In this document: positions 9,140-20,691 of the stretch, in pieces | How positions within the stretch are numbered: position 1 is the first letter of the stretch | Layout: every line of letters begins with the position of its first letter | NCBI GenBank assembly: GCA_013822855.1 | Contig: PNLE01000024.1 | Coordinates: forward strand, 1-34,125 | Direction: 5' to 3' | DNA: 34,125 nt | Origin: Planctomyces sp. | GTDB taxonomy: Bacteria > Planctomycetota > Planctomycetia > Planctomycetales > Planctomycetaceae | The notes under the pieces: model-generated | What the model was told of the DNA's origin: nothing | The model's database searches: none | What the model saw: the letters and a program-made list of their open reading frames with translations, nothing else | Translations under genes and position numbers: made by a program

Positions 9140-11968
<2,829 letters not shown>

Positions 11969-12544
11969 GTTCAACCAGACCGGAAAAGGAGCGAGACAAC
12001 ATCACGGGAAACTCAGTCACCGGGCCGCACATCCCCGCGCGGAGCATCAGCCCGAGCAGTGGACGACGGAGAAGGTCAACTGGTTCGCCAGTTTAGGCCG
12101 GGAGGGGAAAACGTGCCACGATGGGGGCGGTTGGCGCGACTTGTGTGATGGGAGAGGGAAAGCGCAAAACTCGTAGCGTTGGCCTTGAATGCCGGGAGTT
12201 TTGCATGGCCTTCACGCTCTCTAACCACAAATGGTGCCTTACCAAGAATGTCGAAGGCAGATTCCCGGCGTTGAGGAAAACGCCGGGAATCCCTTATCGA
12301 GGAATCCTGCTGACAGAACCGGGAAAAGGGACAGCGTTGAAAGTCGCATGAGGATTGAAGTCCACTCGATTATGGGAATACCAACTGGCGGGGAAAAATC
12401 TCCAAGGTGGCCCTCTTCCCGATGGCTAAACTGAGATTTCATGCGGAGCCTGAAACAGGGTTGCCCAGGATTGGGAGTGGAGTTGGTGTGAGATGTCCCA
12501 CCCATTCATCCTCTGCCGGTCCGTTCCGTCAGCGAGGAACAGCG
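11969..12544. other. 576-base divergent intergenic region with one strong hairpin
   Basis: Lies between leuS (-) and the LRR protein gene (+) and must hold both promoters. Apart from the perfect hairpin at 12261-12290, no gene or clear promoter is seen. A minus-strand open frame of 88 codons (12239-12505) runs through the hairpin and has no recognisable family features. Confidence 0.5.
12261..12290. other. Perfect 12-bp GC-rich hairpin
   Basis: ATTCCCGGCGTT (12261-12272), loop GAGGAA, and AACGCCGGGAAT (12279-12290) form a perfect 12-bp stem. Neither strand has a T-run next to it, so it is not a classical terminator. It could be a small RNA, a leader structure, a protein-binding palindrome or a repeat copy. 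Confidence 0.5.
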
Positions 12545-13339
12545 ATGTTTCACTTCTTGCGGTCGCTCCTGCCCGATTCGCGGATGGGTTTGCGACATGT
12601 CTTCGGTCTGGGTGTGCTGCTGTTTCTCGGCAGCCTTCCCGCCTCCTGGGCCATACGCACCACGTTGGCAATCCGCGAGCTTCAGAGTGTCGGTTGCCAT
12701 GTCAAGCCGGTGGCAACTTGGATCGACAACTGGCCTGGGAAGCTTTCAACGCCCATCCGGGTAATGGTTGGCGGGGTGGCGTCTGTGGAAGTTGATGGAA
12801 AGTACCTTGCCGATTCGGCGGCACTGGATCGGCTCATCGACCGCCTGGTTGCCTTTAAGCCGCTGCAAACTCTGTCCCTTACCAGCGTCCACCTGACAGA
12901 CCAGCAGATGAAACGGCTCTGTTCAGCGAATCGAGTCGAATGTCTGAGCTTCCGCGATTGCCAATTTGACGAATCCCCTTTTGGGGGAATGGGAGATAAT
13001 CCCGCCCTGCGTTCCATTCTCCTAACCCATAGCATTCGCGCCGGGACACAATTAGAGGGCATTGGAAAATGCCGACGTCTGGATTTCTTTTACCTGTCGA
13101 GTTCGGCCATGGTCGAAGGCGATCTTCAAGAGTTGGGAAACTGCGGTTCACTCAGGCATGTGTTGATTCAGTTTTGTACCTTCTCGACACAAGTTGAACT
13201 CCCGGAAATGCGGAATCTTCTGAGTTTCACTCTGCTGCATACAAATCTCAACTGCGACGCGCTGCGAAAATCGTCTCCCAATGCCCATTTCAAGGTCCAT
13301 CAGGGGCCTTTCGAATGCCGTTATGGTGATTCAGAGTGA
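12545..13339 (+). CDS. Membrane-anchored leucine-rich-repeat protein
   Basis: A 264-residue protein of a type common in planctomycetes. An ATG at 12545 preceded by GAGGAA at proper spacing sets the start; the upstream in-frame extension is unlikely. Residues 1-19 are short and basic, followed by a hydrophobic segment (~20-36), consistent with an N-terminal membrane anchor or uncleaved signal. The segment AIRELQSVGCHV matches the header seen before LRRs in this group. Degenerate LRR units follow (LQTLSLTSVHLTDQQM and similar) to about residue 245. The LRR face probably lies outside the cytoplasm. No partner gene is apparent: it is divergent from leuS and convergent with the zinc-ribbon kinase. 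Precise function is unknown. Confidence 0.7.
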   Translation: MFHFLRSLLPDSRMGLRHVFGLGVLLFLGSLPASWAIRTTLAIRELQSVGCHVKPVATWIDNWPGKLSTPIRVMVGGVASVEVDGKYLADSAALDRLIDRLVAFKPLQTLSLTSVHLTDQQMKRLCSANRVECLSFRDCQFDESPFGGMGDNPALRSILLTHSIRAGTQLEGIGKCRRLDFFYLSSSAMVEGDLQELGNCGSLRHVLIQFCTFSTQVELPEMRNLLSFTLLHTNLNCDALRKSSPNAHFKVHQGPFECRYGDSE

Positions 13340-13589
13340 ACCCTCCCGACTCCGGCCCTCCGAGTGTCGAAGGCGACCAAGTCGCTTCTGGGTCTTCACT
13401 AGGATATGGCAAAGCAAACCACGTTTCCTGGTAGGCCAAGCGATACGCGATGAAGCTGCTTGTTTTGAGAAGCCTCAGACGTTCGAGCTCGCCCTTACCC
13501 CCGCAAACCGGCACTGGCGGCTCTTCCAGTGGACTGGGCGAGATTGCAGATGGCGTTGCCGGATGAGCGCCAAAGCGATGGACGATCCC

Positions 13590-15155
13590 TCAATTTCGGT
13601 CGCCGCCGGTGAGGAGTTTTTCGATCGAGTCGGCCTGGTGGCCGACTTCCAGCACGCTGCGGCGGATCTCCTCGGGGTCGATGGTTGATCGCGGATAGGT
13701 GTCGAGCATCACGAAGACGCTGACACCGTCGATCTCACGGATGGCCAGGCCGCCGTGCAGGATGGCGGCGTTGAGGCGGAGGGCCGTCTCGTAGTAGGTG
13801 GGGGTGGCTTCGCAGCAGATGCTGGAGATCGTCACCAGTCGATCGACCGCGGCGTGCTCGCTGGGTTCGATGAACGCCGCCTGTTTGCGTCCGCCGGGAA
13901 GATCGATGTCGATGCGGAACCCCTCTTCGCCGTGGCGCGACCAGCGGACATTCGCATGATGGCGAAACGCTTCCGCGACCAGCGATTCAAGATCGACCTC
14001 CTGTCCCAGGATCGCCTCCAGCAGGCGCGCCGCTTCGATGCCGGAACGGGGCCGGTTGCCGGGTGTGCGATCCATCAATTGATGCAGCGCCTCGGCCATT
14101 TCCAGGGTGACGCGCGGGTTGATGTCACGTACCGAAGGGATCTTCCCCTGCGAGACCTGCTGGATCAGCTCCGGAATGTTCGCCGCCGGGAACGGCAGCC
14201 GGTTGGTCAGGAGTTGGTAATAGATCACACCCAGCGAATAGACATCGCTGGCGGGAGTCGCGGGATTGCCCTGAAAGAGCTCGGGCGCCATGTATTGCGG
14301 CGTCCCCACCACCTCCCGGCGGCCGGTGGCATCCCCGTCGACCGAGGTGCGCCGGGCCAACCCGAAGTCGCCGATCTTGGGGATCCCCTGATGGGTCAAC
14401 AGCACGTTGTCGGGTTTCAGATCACGGTGCAGGATGTCGTGCCGGTGGGCGGCTCCCAGTCCCTCGGCAATGCGCAACACCATCGACGTGGCGCGGACAG
14501 CCGCGAACAGCCCTTCATCCTCGAGGCGCTGCCGGACGGACATTCCCGGCACGAATTCCATCTCCAGATAGTGCAGTCCTTCGATCTCACCCAGTGCGTA
14601 GATCGCGACGATGTTGGGATGGTTGAGTGCGGCGGCGGCCTGCCCTTCGTTGTGGAATCGATCGACAAACTCGCGATCCTGCGCCACGAGTGCCGGCGGC
14701 AGGATCTTGATGGCGCAGAACCTTTTGAGCACGCGATGCCGGGCAAGATAGACGCGTCCCATCGCACCCGCCCCGAGAAGTGCCTCGCACTCGTAGGGGC
14801 CGAACTGGTGGCCGATCAGTTGACCGTCGATGGCCACTTCGTTGGAAGCCTTCACCAGATCACGCGGCTTCACCGGCGACGCGGGGTGCCGGTGATCGTG
14901 TTCGATGTGCAGATGGGTGCTGCACTGCGGCGCATGAGTCATGCCCACGGCCGATCCACAGCGGGGACATTTGAAGGGAGCCGAAGTTGCCACGGGCGAG
15001 TCGGATGAGTTGTCGGTCGACTCGGCGGTGGCCGGGGGAAGCTCCGCCTGGGGAAGTTCGAAGGTGAAGCGACAATCAGGACAAAACACCGCCGCCAGCA
15101 ATCGGACGTTCTCGGAAGGGGTCATCCCCTCTGCTGGCGTCGCCGGTGAATCCAT
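13590..15155 (-). CDS. Soluble Ser/Thr protein kinase with N-terminal zinc ribbon and C-terminal extra domain
   Basis: A 521-residue protein; GAGGA precedes the ATG at 15155 at about nine bases. A zinc-ribbon-like module is formed by CPDC (25-28) and CPRC (63-66), followed by a His-rich stretch (82-90, HLHIEHDHRH). The Hanks kinase domain spans ~117-385: GAGAMGRV loop (128-135), CAIK Lys150, HRD 243-245, Asn250, DFG 263-265 and APE 290-292. All key catalytic residues are present, so it should be active. No membrane segment is seen. Residues ~390-515 form an alpha/beta domain (RIDIDLPGG..., a FVMLDTYPR strand and an acidic helix) that resembles YbjN / type III secretion chaperone folds by eye only. 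Targets are unknown. It is convergent with the LRR gene and divergent from the CPBP protease gene. Confidence 0.92.
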   Translation of the reverse strand: MDSPATPAEGMTPSENVRLLAAVFCPDCRFTFELPQAELPPATAESTDNSSDSPVATSAPFKCPRCGSAVGMTHAPQCSTHLHIEHDHRHPASPVKPRDLVKASNEVAIDGQLIGHQFGPYECEALLGAGAMGRVYLARHRVLKRFCAIKILPPALVAQDREFVDRFHNEGQAAAALNHPNIVAIYALGEIEGLHYLEMEFVPGMSVRQRLEDEGLFAAVRATSMVLRIAEGLGAAHRHDILHRDLKPDNVLLTHQGIPKIGDFGLARRTSVDGDATGRREVVGTPQYMAPELFQGNPATPASDVYSLGVIYYQLLTNRLPFPAANIPELIQQVSQGKIPSVRDINPRVTLEMAEALHQLMDRTPGNRPRSGIEAARLLEAILGQEVDLESLVAEAFRHHANVRWSRHGEEGFRIDIDLPGGRKQAAFIEPSEHAAVDRLVTISSICCEATPTYYETALRLNAAILHGGLAIREIDGVSVFVMLDTYPRSTIDPEEIRRSVLEVGHQADSIEKLLTGGDRN

Positions 15156-15483
15156 TGCGTGAGTCCTCGTCGGAACCGTCGGCGGTGGGAGGCCCGCCGA
15201 GGCCTGGTTGTTCCATCCCTCTCAATCCGTGACTGAGACTTTGTCCCCGCAAGTTCCAGTCGACGGATGATTGATCGAGGATAGCAGGAACGACCGACCG
15301 CGCGATACCTTTCCGGTCCGCCGCTCAAGAAGACCATCGCGGAAGCCGGGCAGTCGGGATACTTTCAAAGGCCGGAGAAAGCGTGCATTCCCGGCCAGCC
15401 TTGTGTCCGGGGCAAGAGTGATACCGGGTCAAGACTGATAAAGGGGTCATGGATCGATGAACGACGTTCCTGCGGAGGGTTCG
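15156..15483. other. 328-base divergent intergenic region
   Basis: Separates the zinc-ribbon kinase (-) from the CPBP protease gene (+) and should carry both promoters. No convincing promoter, terminator or RNA structure was recognised in it. Part of it (15457-15483) would be coding if the upstream ATG of the protease is used. Confidence 0.4.
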
Positions 15484-16731
15484 ATGCCAAAGGGAGACGA
15501 ACCGATCGATCTGCGGCCTCCCACTCCGGAAAACACCGCGGCAACGAGCGCCTTCGTGGGGAATCTCGTCGACTTTCTGGACGAGAGCCCGCATGAGATC
15601 CCGGTGGATCGCCCACTCCCCGCCTTCCGCGAAAAACTTCCCGACACAACGGATCACGAATGGGATGTCGTCGGTTCGTCACGGGGCCCGGGCCCTTGGG
15701 AGGCCTGTGCGTGGACCGTGGGGGTGATTGCGGCACACCTTGTGGTCAGCATCGGCCTGTTCTTCGCCATCCTCGTCTGTTCCACCATTCAACTGACTGT
15801 CATCGAGGGGATCAAAGACCCCGAACTGTTGAAGCGGCTCATGGTGCTGGGACCGACGGGGAACTCGATTCTCATCGCGGGCGAGCAATGGCTGATGATC
15901 GCCATCACGATCCTCGCCGTCCGCCTGCGCATGGGCCCTGGCACGATGCGGCAGCTCAACCTCGAAACGCCCAGCATGTACCAGTGGCTGCTGGTGAGCT
16001 GTCTCGTTCTTCCGTTGGGGATCGTGGCCGATTTCACTTATCGAGTGGCCGCGATTCCTTGGAAGAGTCTGACCACCCACTACGAGTTCCTGGGTTTCAT
16101 CGACCAATTGAACGGTGTCGAGCAACTGCAGGCGATGACGGGATCCATGAATCTCGCCGTCTTGATTCTTGCGATCGCTGTCTCCCCCGCGATCAGCGAA
16201 GAGCTGGTCTTCCGGGGCCTGTTCATGCGGGGCCTGCTGCCGCGACTGGGGGTGGTCGGCACCCTGCTTGTGTCGTCGGTACTGTTCGCGATGATTCATA
16301 TCCATCCCCTCCATGTGGTGGCGGTCCTCCCTATTGGCATGGCCCTCTTCTGGATCTATTACACCACCCGCAATTTCTGGCTCCCGATGTGGCTGCATTA
16401 CCTCAACAACATGATCTCCGTCCTGGTGTCTCGCATGGGCGGCGATGTACAGGAGCAGATGCAGGCACCGATCGACGCCCTGGTCGCCTTCCAAGTGGCG
16501 CTCGCGCTGGTGGGGAGCGGGCTGGCCCTTTGGCTGCTTTACCGGAATCGCACGCAATATCGAAGCAGCGCAGGAGAAGAATGGAAGCCGTACGGCGCGC
16601 CGATGTCATCCCCGCCTGCAGCCCTCGGCATGAAACGGGAGATCGCCCTCTTCGGAGCACCCTTTGCGCTGGTGTCCATCGTCGTCACGATGGGACTGAT
16701 CCTGATGCAGTTTGCCCCTTGGACGCGCTAG
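15484..16731 (+). CDS. CPBP family intramembrane glutamic endopeptidase
   Basis: A 415-residue multi-pass membrane protein of the CPBP (CAAX prenyl protease 2/Rce1, 'Abi') family. The three family motifs are present: EELVFR (Glu239, Glu240, Arg244), FAMIHIH (His272, His274) and HYLNN (His305, Asn308-309). About eight hydrophobic segments follow a ~70-residue polar N-terminus; the last forms the C-terminus. These proteases act within membranes; in bacteria, roles in peptide maturation or immunity are known, but the substrate here is not. The ATG at 15484 follows GGAGGG at good spacing; an ATG at 15457 in frame, nine codons upstream, is a real alternative. There is no neighbouring bacteriocin or peptide gene. 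The next gene starts 106 bases downstream on the same strand. Confidence 0.88.
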   Translation: MPKGDEPIDLRPPTPENTAATSAFVGNLVDFLDESPHEIPVDRPLPAFREKLPDTTDHEWDVVGSSRGPGPWEACAWTVGVIAAHLVVSIGLFFAILVCSTIQLTVIEGIKDPELLKRLMVLGPTGNSILIAGEQWLMIAITILAVRLRMGPGTMRQLNLETPSMYQWLLVSCLVLPLGIVADFTYRVAAIPWKSLTTHYEFLGFIDQLNGVEQLQAMTGSMNLAVLILAIAVSPAISEELVFRGLFMRGLLPRLGVVGTLLVSSVLFAMIHIHPLHVVAVLPIGMALFWIYYTTRNFWLPMWLHYLNNMISVLVSRMGGDVQEQMQAPIDALVAFQVALALVGSGLALWLLYRNRTQYRSSAGEEWKPYGAPMSSPPAALGMKREIALFGAPFALVSIVVTMGLILMQFAPWTR

Positions 16732-16837
16732 GTCCGTATCGGGAGTTTGTCTCGATAGCCCTATGGCCCGTTACTTCCTCTACGGCCGGAGATACCGGCT
16801 CGCCCCTTGTTGAAATAGCTGTTCAGGATGTGTCTCC

Positions 16838-17959
16838 ATGCCCCATGATTCGGATCATCACGACCACCGCGACCTGCAGAAGATGGCCGACCCACGCGAG
16901 GCGATTCCTTGGGAGCCTTTGCTTTCGGTGATGGCCGGGTGGGCGATGGGCGGGATTGTCCGTGAGTATCCGGCGGTGTTACCGCAAGTCCTCTATGAGC
17001 CGTCGCACGTGAGCAGTCCGCGCGAGTTGTGGCCAGTCTTTTACGGCTGCTTCGATTGGCATTCCGCCGTTCACAGCCATGGGGCGTTGGCCCGCTTTGT
17101 GCGGGTCGCCCCCGAGCATCCGGAGGCCCGGGCGTGGGTGGAATGTCTGACCCGGAGCCTGACTTCCGAAGGGTTGGCGGGGGAGTACGCCTACTTCATC
17201 CAAGCAAAGCACGCCACCTTTGAACGGGCCTATGGCTGGGTCTGGTACTTCGATCTTTGCCGAGAATTGCACCGGCACCCGCAAGCCGAACTGCGAGCGT
17301 GTGCCATCCATCTTCAGCCATTGGAGCTGCTGCTACGGGATCGCTTTCTGAACTGGATCCAGGCCCTTCAGCGACCCATCCGCACTGGCGAACACAATCA
17401 GACGGCGTTCAGCCTGGGCTTCGCGCTGGACTACGCCCGCGCACGGGGTGACTTGGAACTGGAGCGGGCCATCGTGGAGAAATCGCTGACCTGGCATCTG
17501 ACCGATGAGCGTAATCCCCTCGCGTTCGAGCCCTCGGCCCACGACTTCCTCTCCCCCTCGCTGGGAGTCGCCGATCTCTTGAGCCGCTGCATTGAAACGC
17601 CAGAAGCGTTCGCCGACTGGCTGGCCCGCGCGTTTCCCGAATGGCACGCGCATCCCGGATCGGCGCGTCAATGGCCAACGGTCGGCTCGTCCGACCGGGT
17701 GGACGGCAAGGCCGCGCACCTCGATGGTCTGGCCTTCAGCCGCGCCTGGATGCTGGAGCGGATCGCCCGGCGATTACCAGGCGAACATCCCCTGAGGTGC
17801 GAACTGCTCGATGCCAGCCGTATTCAAGGAGCGAGCGGCCTGGCCGCACTGGAGAGCGACAGCTACATGACCAGCCACTGGGTCGGCAGCTTCGCCGCCA
17901 AATGGCTGACGCATGCGATCGACCGGGAACTCGATGGCCTGGTTGCCGGCGAGGCTTAG
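16838..17959 (+). CDS. DUF2891 family protein
   Basis: A 373-residue soluble protein with the look of the DUF2891 family: HSAVHSHGALAR near residue 70 with conserved histidines, several aromatic-rich helices, a HNQTAFSLGFALDY segment in the middle and a final helix ending TSHWVGSFAAKW. The family is predicted to adopt an (alpha/alpha) barrel-like helical fold; its activity is not established. No signal peptide or membrane segment is seen, so it is probably cytosolic. The ATG at 16838 is preceded by a weak AGGATG site. Its stop codon TAG overlaps the stop TAA of the convergent lipoprotein gene, leaving no room for a separate terminator. Confidence 0.8.
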   Translation: MPHDSDHHDHRDLQKMADPREAIPWEPLLSVMAGWAMGGIVREYPAVLPQVLYEPSHVSSPRELWPVFYGCFDWHSAVHSHGALARFVRVAPEHPEARAWVECLTRSLTSEGLAGEYAYFIQAKHATFERAYGWVWYFDLCRELHRHPQAELRACAIHLQPLELLLRDRFLNWIQALQRPIRTGEHNQTAFSLGFALDYARARGDLELERAIVEKSLTWHLTDERNPLAFEPSAHDFLSPSLGVADLLSRCIETPEAFADWLARAFPEWHAHPGSARQWPTVGSSDRVDGKAAHLDGLAFSRAWMLERIARRLPGEHPLRCELLDASRIQGASGLAALESDSYMTSHWVGSFAAKWLTHAIDRELDGLVAGEA

Positions 17960-18822
17960 CTGCGCATCGCTTCGGCCATATTGACCAACCGGGTGTTGGG
18001 CATTTCCGGCGGTTGCCAGACTTGTTCCGGCACGCCCGCCGGGTTCACTTCGATCTTGTCGAACGTGAGGACCATGTTCATCTGGGCCAGCGGCCAGTCG
18101 AGCGTCATCTGCCGGGGAAGGATTGCCCCCGAGTGCTGATCACGGAAATGGTTCTTCAGCCGACCCTGCGCGATGACCCGCCCCTGTGGATCGTACAGGC
18201 CATGCTCCAGCACCAGGCCGTGGCAGGCATCGACGGTGACCACTTTGCGGATGGGAATGCCGGAAGGAGAGAGATGCGACGTCGTGAGTGCCGCCGTGCG
18301 ATCATCGCCCGATCGATTGAGTGTCACCGATTCCGGTTCCATCGGCGCGACGCCGAGCGCTTCCATCAGCCAGGCCGGCTCGAAGGGGATGGGCATCCTC
18401 TGTTGGATCTCGGCCATCTGTTCGTGCCGGGCGAACATCAGATCGGGCGGATCATTCCGCTTGGCCCAGAACCAGAAGATTTCGTCGTTCGATCCGAGAT
18501 CGACCTCCTGCCCCAGCGCGCTGGTCACCGAAATGCGCAGCAGGTTCGACTTCTGGACGGCGATATCGGCGGAGAGGGGAATGTGGTTCGCACGGATGTG
18601 CACCCGGCCCGCCCGCCAGCCATCGATACGGTCGACGTTCTGGTTGATGTGGGCCACGTAGTCGTCGGCCGTCGCACTCGAGCCGAGCGGGCAGTTCGTC
18701 CGCTTGGCGAATTCGTCGGATTTCTGCCAGCCGCGAAGCGAGTTGCAGCCTTGCAGACCGCCCAGGGCCAGCAGCCCGAGGGCCGCCCGCCGCGACATCG
18801 CAGTGGGAGTGGAATTCTTCAT
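17956..18822 (-). CDS. Predicted lipoprotein, LolA/LolB-like
   Basis: A 288-residue protein with an N-terminal lipoprotein signal: twin Arg (SRRAALGLL, 10-18), hydrophobic core and lipobox LQGC with Cys26 as the expected lipidation site. The twin-Arg pair could also suggest Tat export. The mature part is rich in beta-strand (WRAGRVHIRANHIPLSADIA, EIFWFWAK) and recalls the outer-membrane lipoprotein LolA/LolB fold by eye, but no specific motif was proved. Its ATG overlaps the stop of the upstream gene by four bases (ATGA), suggesting translational coupling, so the two are probably produced together. Its stop overlaps the convergent DUF2891 gene. Function is unknown. Confidence 0.78.
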   Translation of the reverse strand: MKNSTPTAMSRRAALGLLALGGLQGCNSLRGWQKSDEFAKRTNCPLGSSATADDYVAHINQNVDRIDGWRAGRVHIRANHIPLSADIAVQKSNLLRISVTSALGQEVDLGSNDEIFWFWAKRNDPPDLMFARHEQMAEIQQRMPIPFEPAWLMEALGVAPMEPESVTLNRSGDDRTAALTTSHLSPSGIPIRKVVTVDACHGLVLEHGLYDPQGRVIAQGRLKNHFRDQHSGAILPRQMTLDWPLAQMNMVLTFDKIEVNPAGVPEQVWQPPEMPNTRLVNMAEAMRS

Positions 18823-19322
18823 GCCGACGCCTCCATCGCCAATCGCGATTTGAGGGTCTGCACGTGCCGATGAATCTCTTCATCCTTGAGTCGCAGATTG
18901 ATGAGTTCAAAAGGGCCTTCACCCCGCGCACCCAGCAGTCGGAGGACTTCGACCCCGCCTTGTGGAAAGGCGTCGTCGAGCTTGAGCTTGCGTCGTTGCA
19001 GGAGGAACAACGCAGCTACGTACCGAATCGCCTCGGGTTCGGTGGGATCGTTGTCGAATCCTGCCGGGACGGCTTGTTCGAGAAGACCCAGCAGTTTGTC
19101 CGAATCGAGATGAACCGCATCCGGGTTGAGAGGCGGGGGAACCACGGTCTGCCAGACTGCGATCTGATGCGGGGCGGGGCCGGGCCAGGCATCATGACGG
19201 TAGTCGAGCCGCTGGGTCTGCCCGTTCTGCTCGATCAAGACGCTCTGGCAGACGGTTCCCGGCGAAAGCGGGGCTCCCGTGGCGGCGCAGGTCTTGCCGA
19301 GCGGTTTGAGCGAGTATTCCAC
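18819..19322 (-). CDS. Small conserved-looking two-cysteine protein, coupled to the lipoprotein
   Basis: A 167-residue protein read from a GTG at 19322, with AGGGA about five bases upstream. The N-terminus EYSLKPLGKTCAATG carries a Cys that pairs in pattern with a second Cys in GTVCQSVLIE, in a short beta-rich domain; a helical part with AIRYVAALFLLQRRKLKL follows. No signal peptide or membrane segment is seen. Proteins with this CAATG...C arrangement seem common in planctomycetes, but no function is known to me. Reading frame extends open upstream of the GTG to 19601, but that part is atypical. The start could also be a nearby ATG in the same frame, which would add residues. The ATGA overlap ties its translation to the lipoprotein downstream. 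Confidence 0.65.
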   Translation of the reverse strand: MEYSLKPLGKTCAATGAPLSPGTVCQSVLIEQNGQTQRLDYRHDAWPGPAPHQIAVWQTVVPPPLNPDAVHLDSDKLLGLLEQAVPAGFDNDPTEPEAIRYVAALFLLQRRKLKLDDAFPQGGVEVLRLLGARGEGPFELINLRLKDEEIHRHVQTLKSRLAMEASA

Positions 19323-19560
19323 AGCGTCCCTGCCACCTCGAACACAGTCCCCGCACGATCCATCGATCCTTCGATGACGGGCGGGGCTTGGATGAATCGT
19401 CCCTTGTAATTCAGAAGTTCGTTCTTCGGCAAGATCAGCCGCAGAGGGTCTTCGCGAAGATTGATGCAAGTAAATACAGATAAACAGGTTGCGACGCATG
19501 AGGCGGCCCGGCATCAAGGCTGTCGCGCATTCGGTTCGTCGGAGGGGTATCCTGTAGGGC

Positions 19561-20691
19561 ATGTCTCGCGACGATATCTCACTGCTGATGGTCTCCGCCA
19601 ACTTCCAGTTTCGGGGAAGTTCGGTCTACACCTTGCGCCTGGCCGAACGGCTTCCCGAATACGGGTTCGTGCAGAGCATTGTCTGCCCGGCGGCCACCAC
19701 TGTCGATCTGGCCCGCCGGAAGGCGTTGGGGATCGAGGTTTTGCAGTACCTTGAGGCTCCTGTCTGGCGGCAGGTGGTGCTCGAAATGTATTGCCGCCGA
19801 CTCCTCCAGCACCCGCCCGATCTGATCCACATCCAATCCCGGACGGCGATGAGCCACGGCGAATGGATCGCCCGCAGGCTGAACCGCCCGTATGTCCTCA
19901 CTGTTCACGACTACCTGCAAAGCCACGAATTCCTGAAGCCCGATCCCCAGCTTTGCCGACGAATCATCACCGTCAGCGAGTCGGTCAAGGCGGCCCTGGT
20001 GGAACGCTCCGGGCTGCCGGAGGATCTGTTCGTCGTCATCCCCTGCGGCGTCCCGCGCGCGAGCGACGAAGACAAATCGCTGGTGCTGAAGGCGGGGAAG
20101 GTTCCCGTGGTGGGGACCGCCGGTCCGCTCGAAGCCGTCAAAGGCTTTCCCTTCTTTCTGGCGGCGGCGGCACATGTTTTGGGGACGCACCGGGATGTGG
20201 AGTTCCTCGTCGCGGGGGCCGGGCCGGAGGAGGGGAACCTCCGCAAGCTGGCCCGCACGCTGGGGATCCACGAGCACGTCACGTTCGTCCCCAACCTGCT
20301 CGACTTCTCGGACGCCTTGAGCGCGATGGACATCTTCTGCCTCCCTTCGCTCCAGCAGGGGATCGGCACGATCATGCTCGAGGCGATGGCCATGGGTCGA
20401 CCGGTGATCGCCACCAGCGTCGGCGGTGTCTTCAACGTCGTTCGCGACAACCAGACGGGCTTGCTGGTTCCGCCGTCGGATAGTGTTCGGCTCGCCGAGC
20501 GGATCATCGAACTCCTGACAAACCCCGATCTGGCCCGCCGCATCGGGGCCGCCGCCATGCTCGAGGCGGAGACGGAATTCAACGTCGACCACATGGTGGG
20601 CGAGACCGTGGAGGTCTACCGCCAAGTCCTCGACGAACGCCTCGCGACCGCCACGACGATGGCGATGCCGCGACTCACGAAGCGCCGGTGA
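19561..20691 (+). CDS. Glycosyltransferase family 4 protein with atypical catalytic motif
   Basis: A 376-residue GT-B glycosyltransferase of family 4, which transfers a sugar from a nucleotide donor to a cell-envelope or exopolysaccharide acceptor. The N-terminal domain has FQFRGSSVYTLRLAERL (16-32) and a ITVSES turn (136-141). The C-terminal domain has VGTAGPLEAVKGF (184-196), where most relatives have GRL-x-x-x-KG, and QQGIGTIMLEAMAMG (265-279), where the first Glu of the EX7E motif is Gln266 and the second is Glu274. Donor and acceptor are unknown. No signal peptide is present. It starts 238 bases from the divergent small-protein gene; no other polysaccharide gene is adjacent, although a membrane glycosyltransferase lies 2.6 kb downstream. 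Confidence 0.9.
   Translation: MSRDDISLLMVSANFQFRGSSVYTLRLAERLPEYGFVQSIVCPAATTVDLARRKALGIEVLQYLEAPVWRQVVLEMYCRRLLQHPPDLIHIQSRTAMSHGEWIARRLNRPYVLTVHDYLQSHEFLKPDPQLCRRIITVSESVKAALVERSGLPEDLFVVIPCGVPRASDEDKSLVLKAGKVPVVGTAGPLEAVKGFPFFLAAAAHVLGTHRDVEFLVAGAGPEEGNLRKLARTLGIHEHVTFVPNLLDFSDALSAMDIFCLPSLQQGIGTIMLEAMAMGRPVIATSVGGVFNVVRDNQTGLLVPPSDSVRLAERIIELLTNPDLARRIGAAAMLEAETEFNVDHMVGETVEVYRQVLDERLATATTMAMPRLTKRR

Noticed and set aside
12239-12505. 88-codon minus-strand open frame between leuS and the LRR gene
   Set aside because: It runs through a perfect hairpin, has no ribosome-binding site and no recognisable features.
13340-13589. Possible extension or small gene between the LRR gene and the zinc-ribbon kinase
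   Set aside because: Open frames here are short and have no recognisable features; it is a convergent intergenic gap.
19235-19432. Minus-strand open frame with TTG start, out of frame with the small two-cysteine gene
   Set aside because: It reads plausibly at first but ends in a frame-shifted copy of the true gene and has no family features; the GTG at 19322 in the other frame is better supported.
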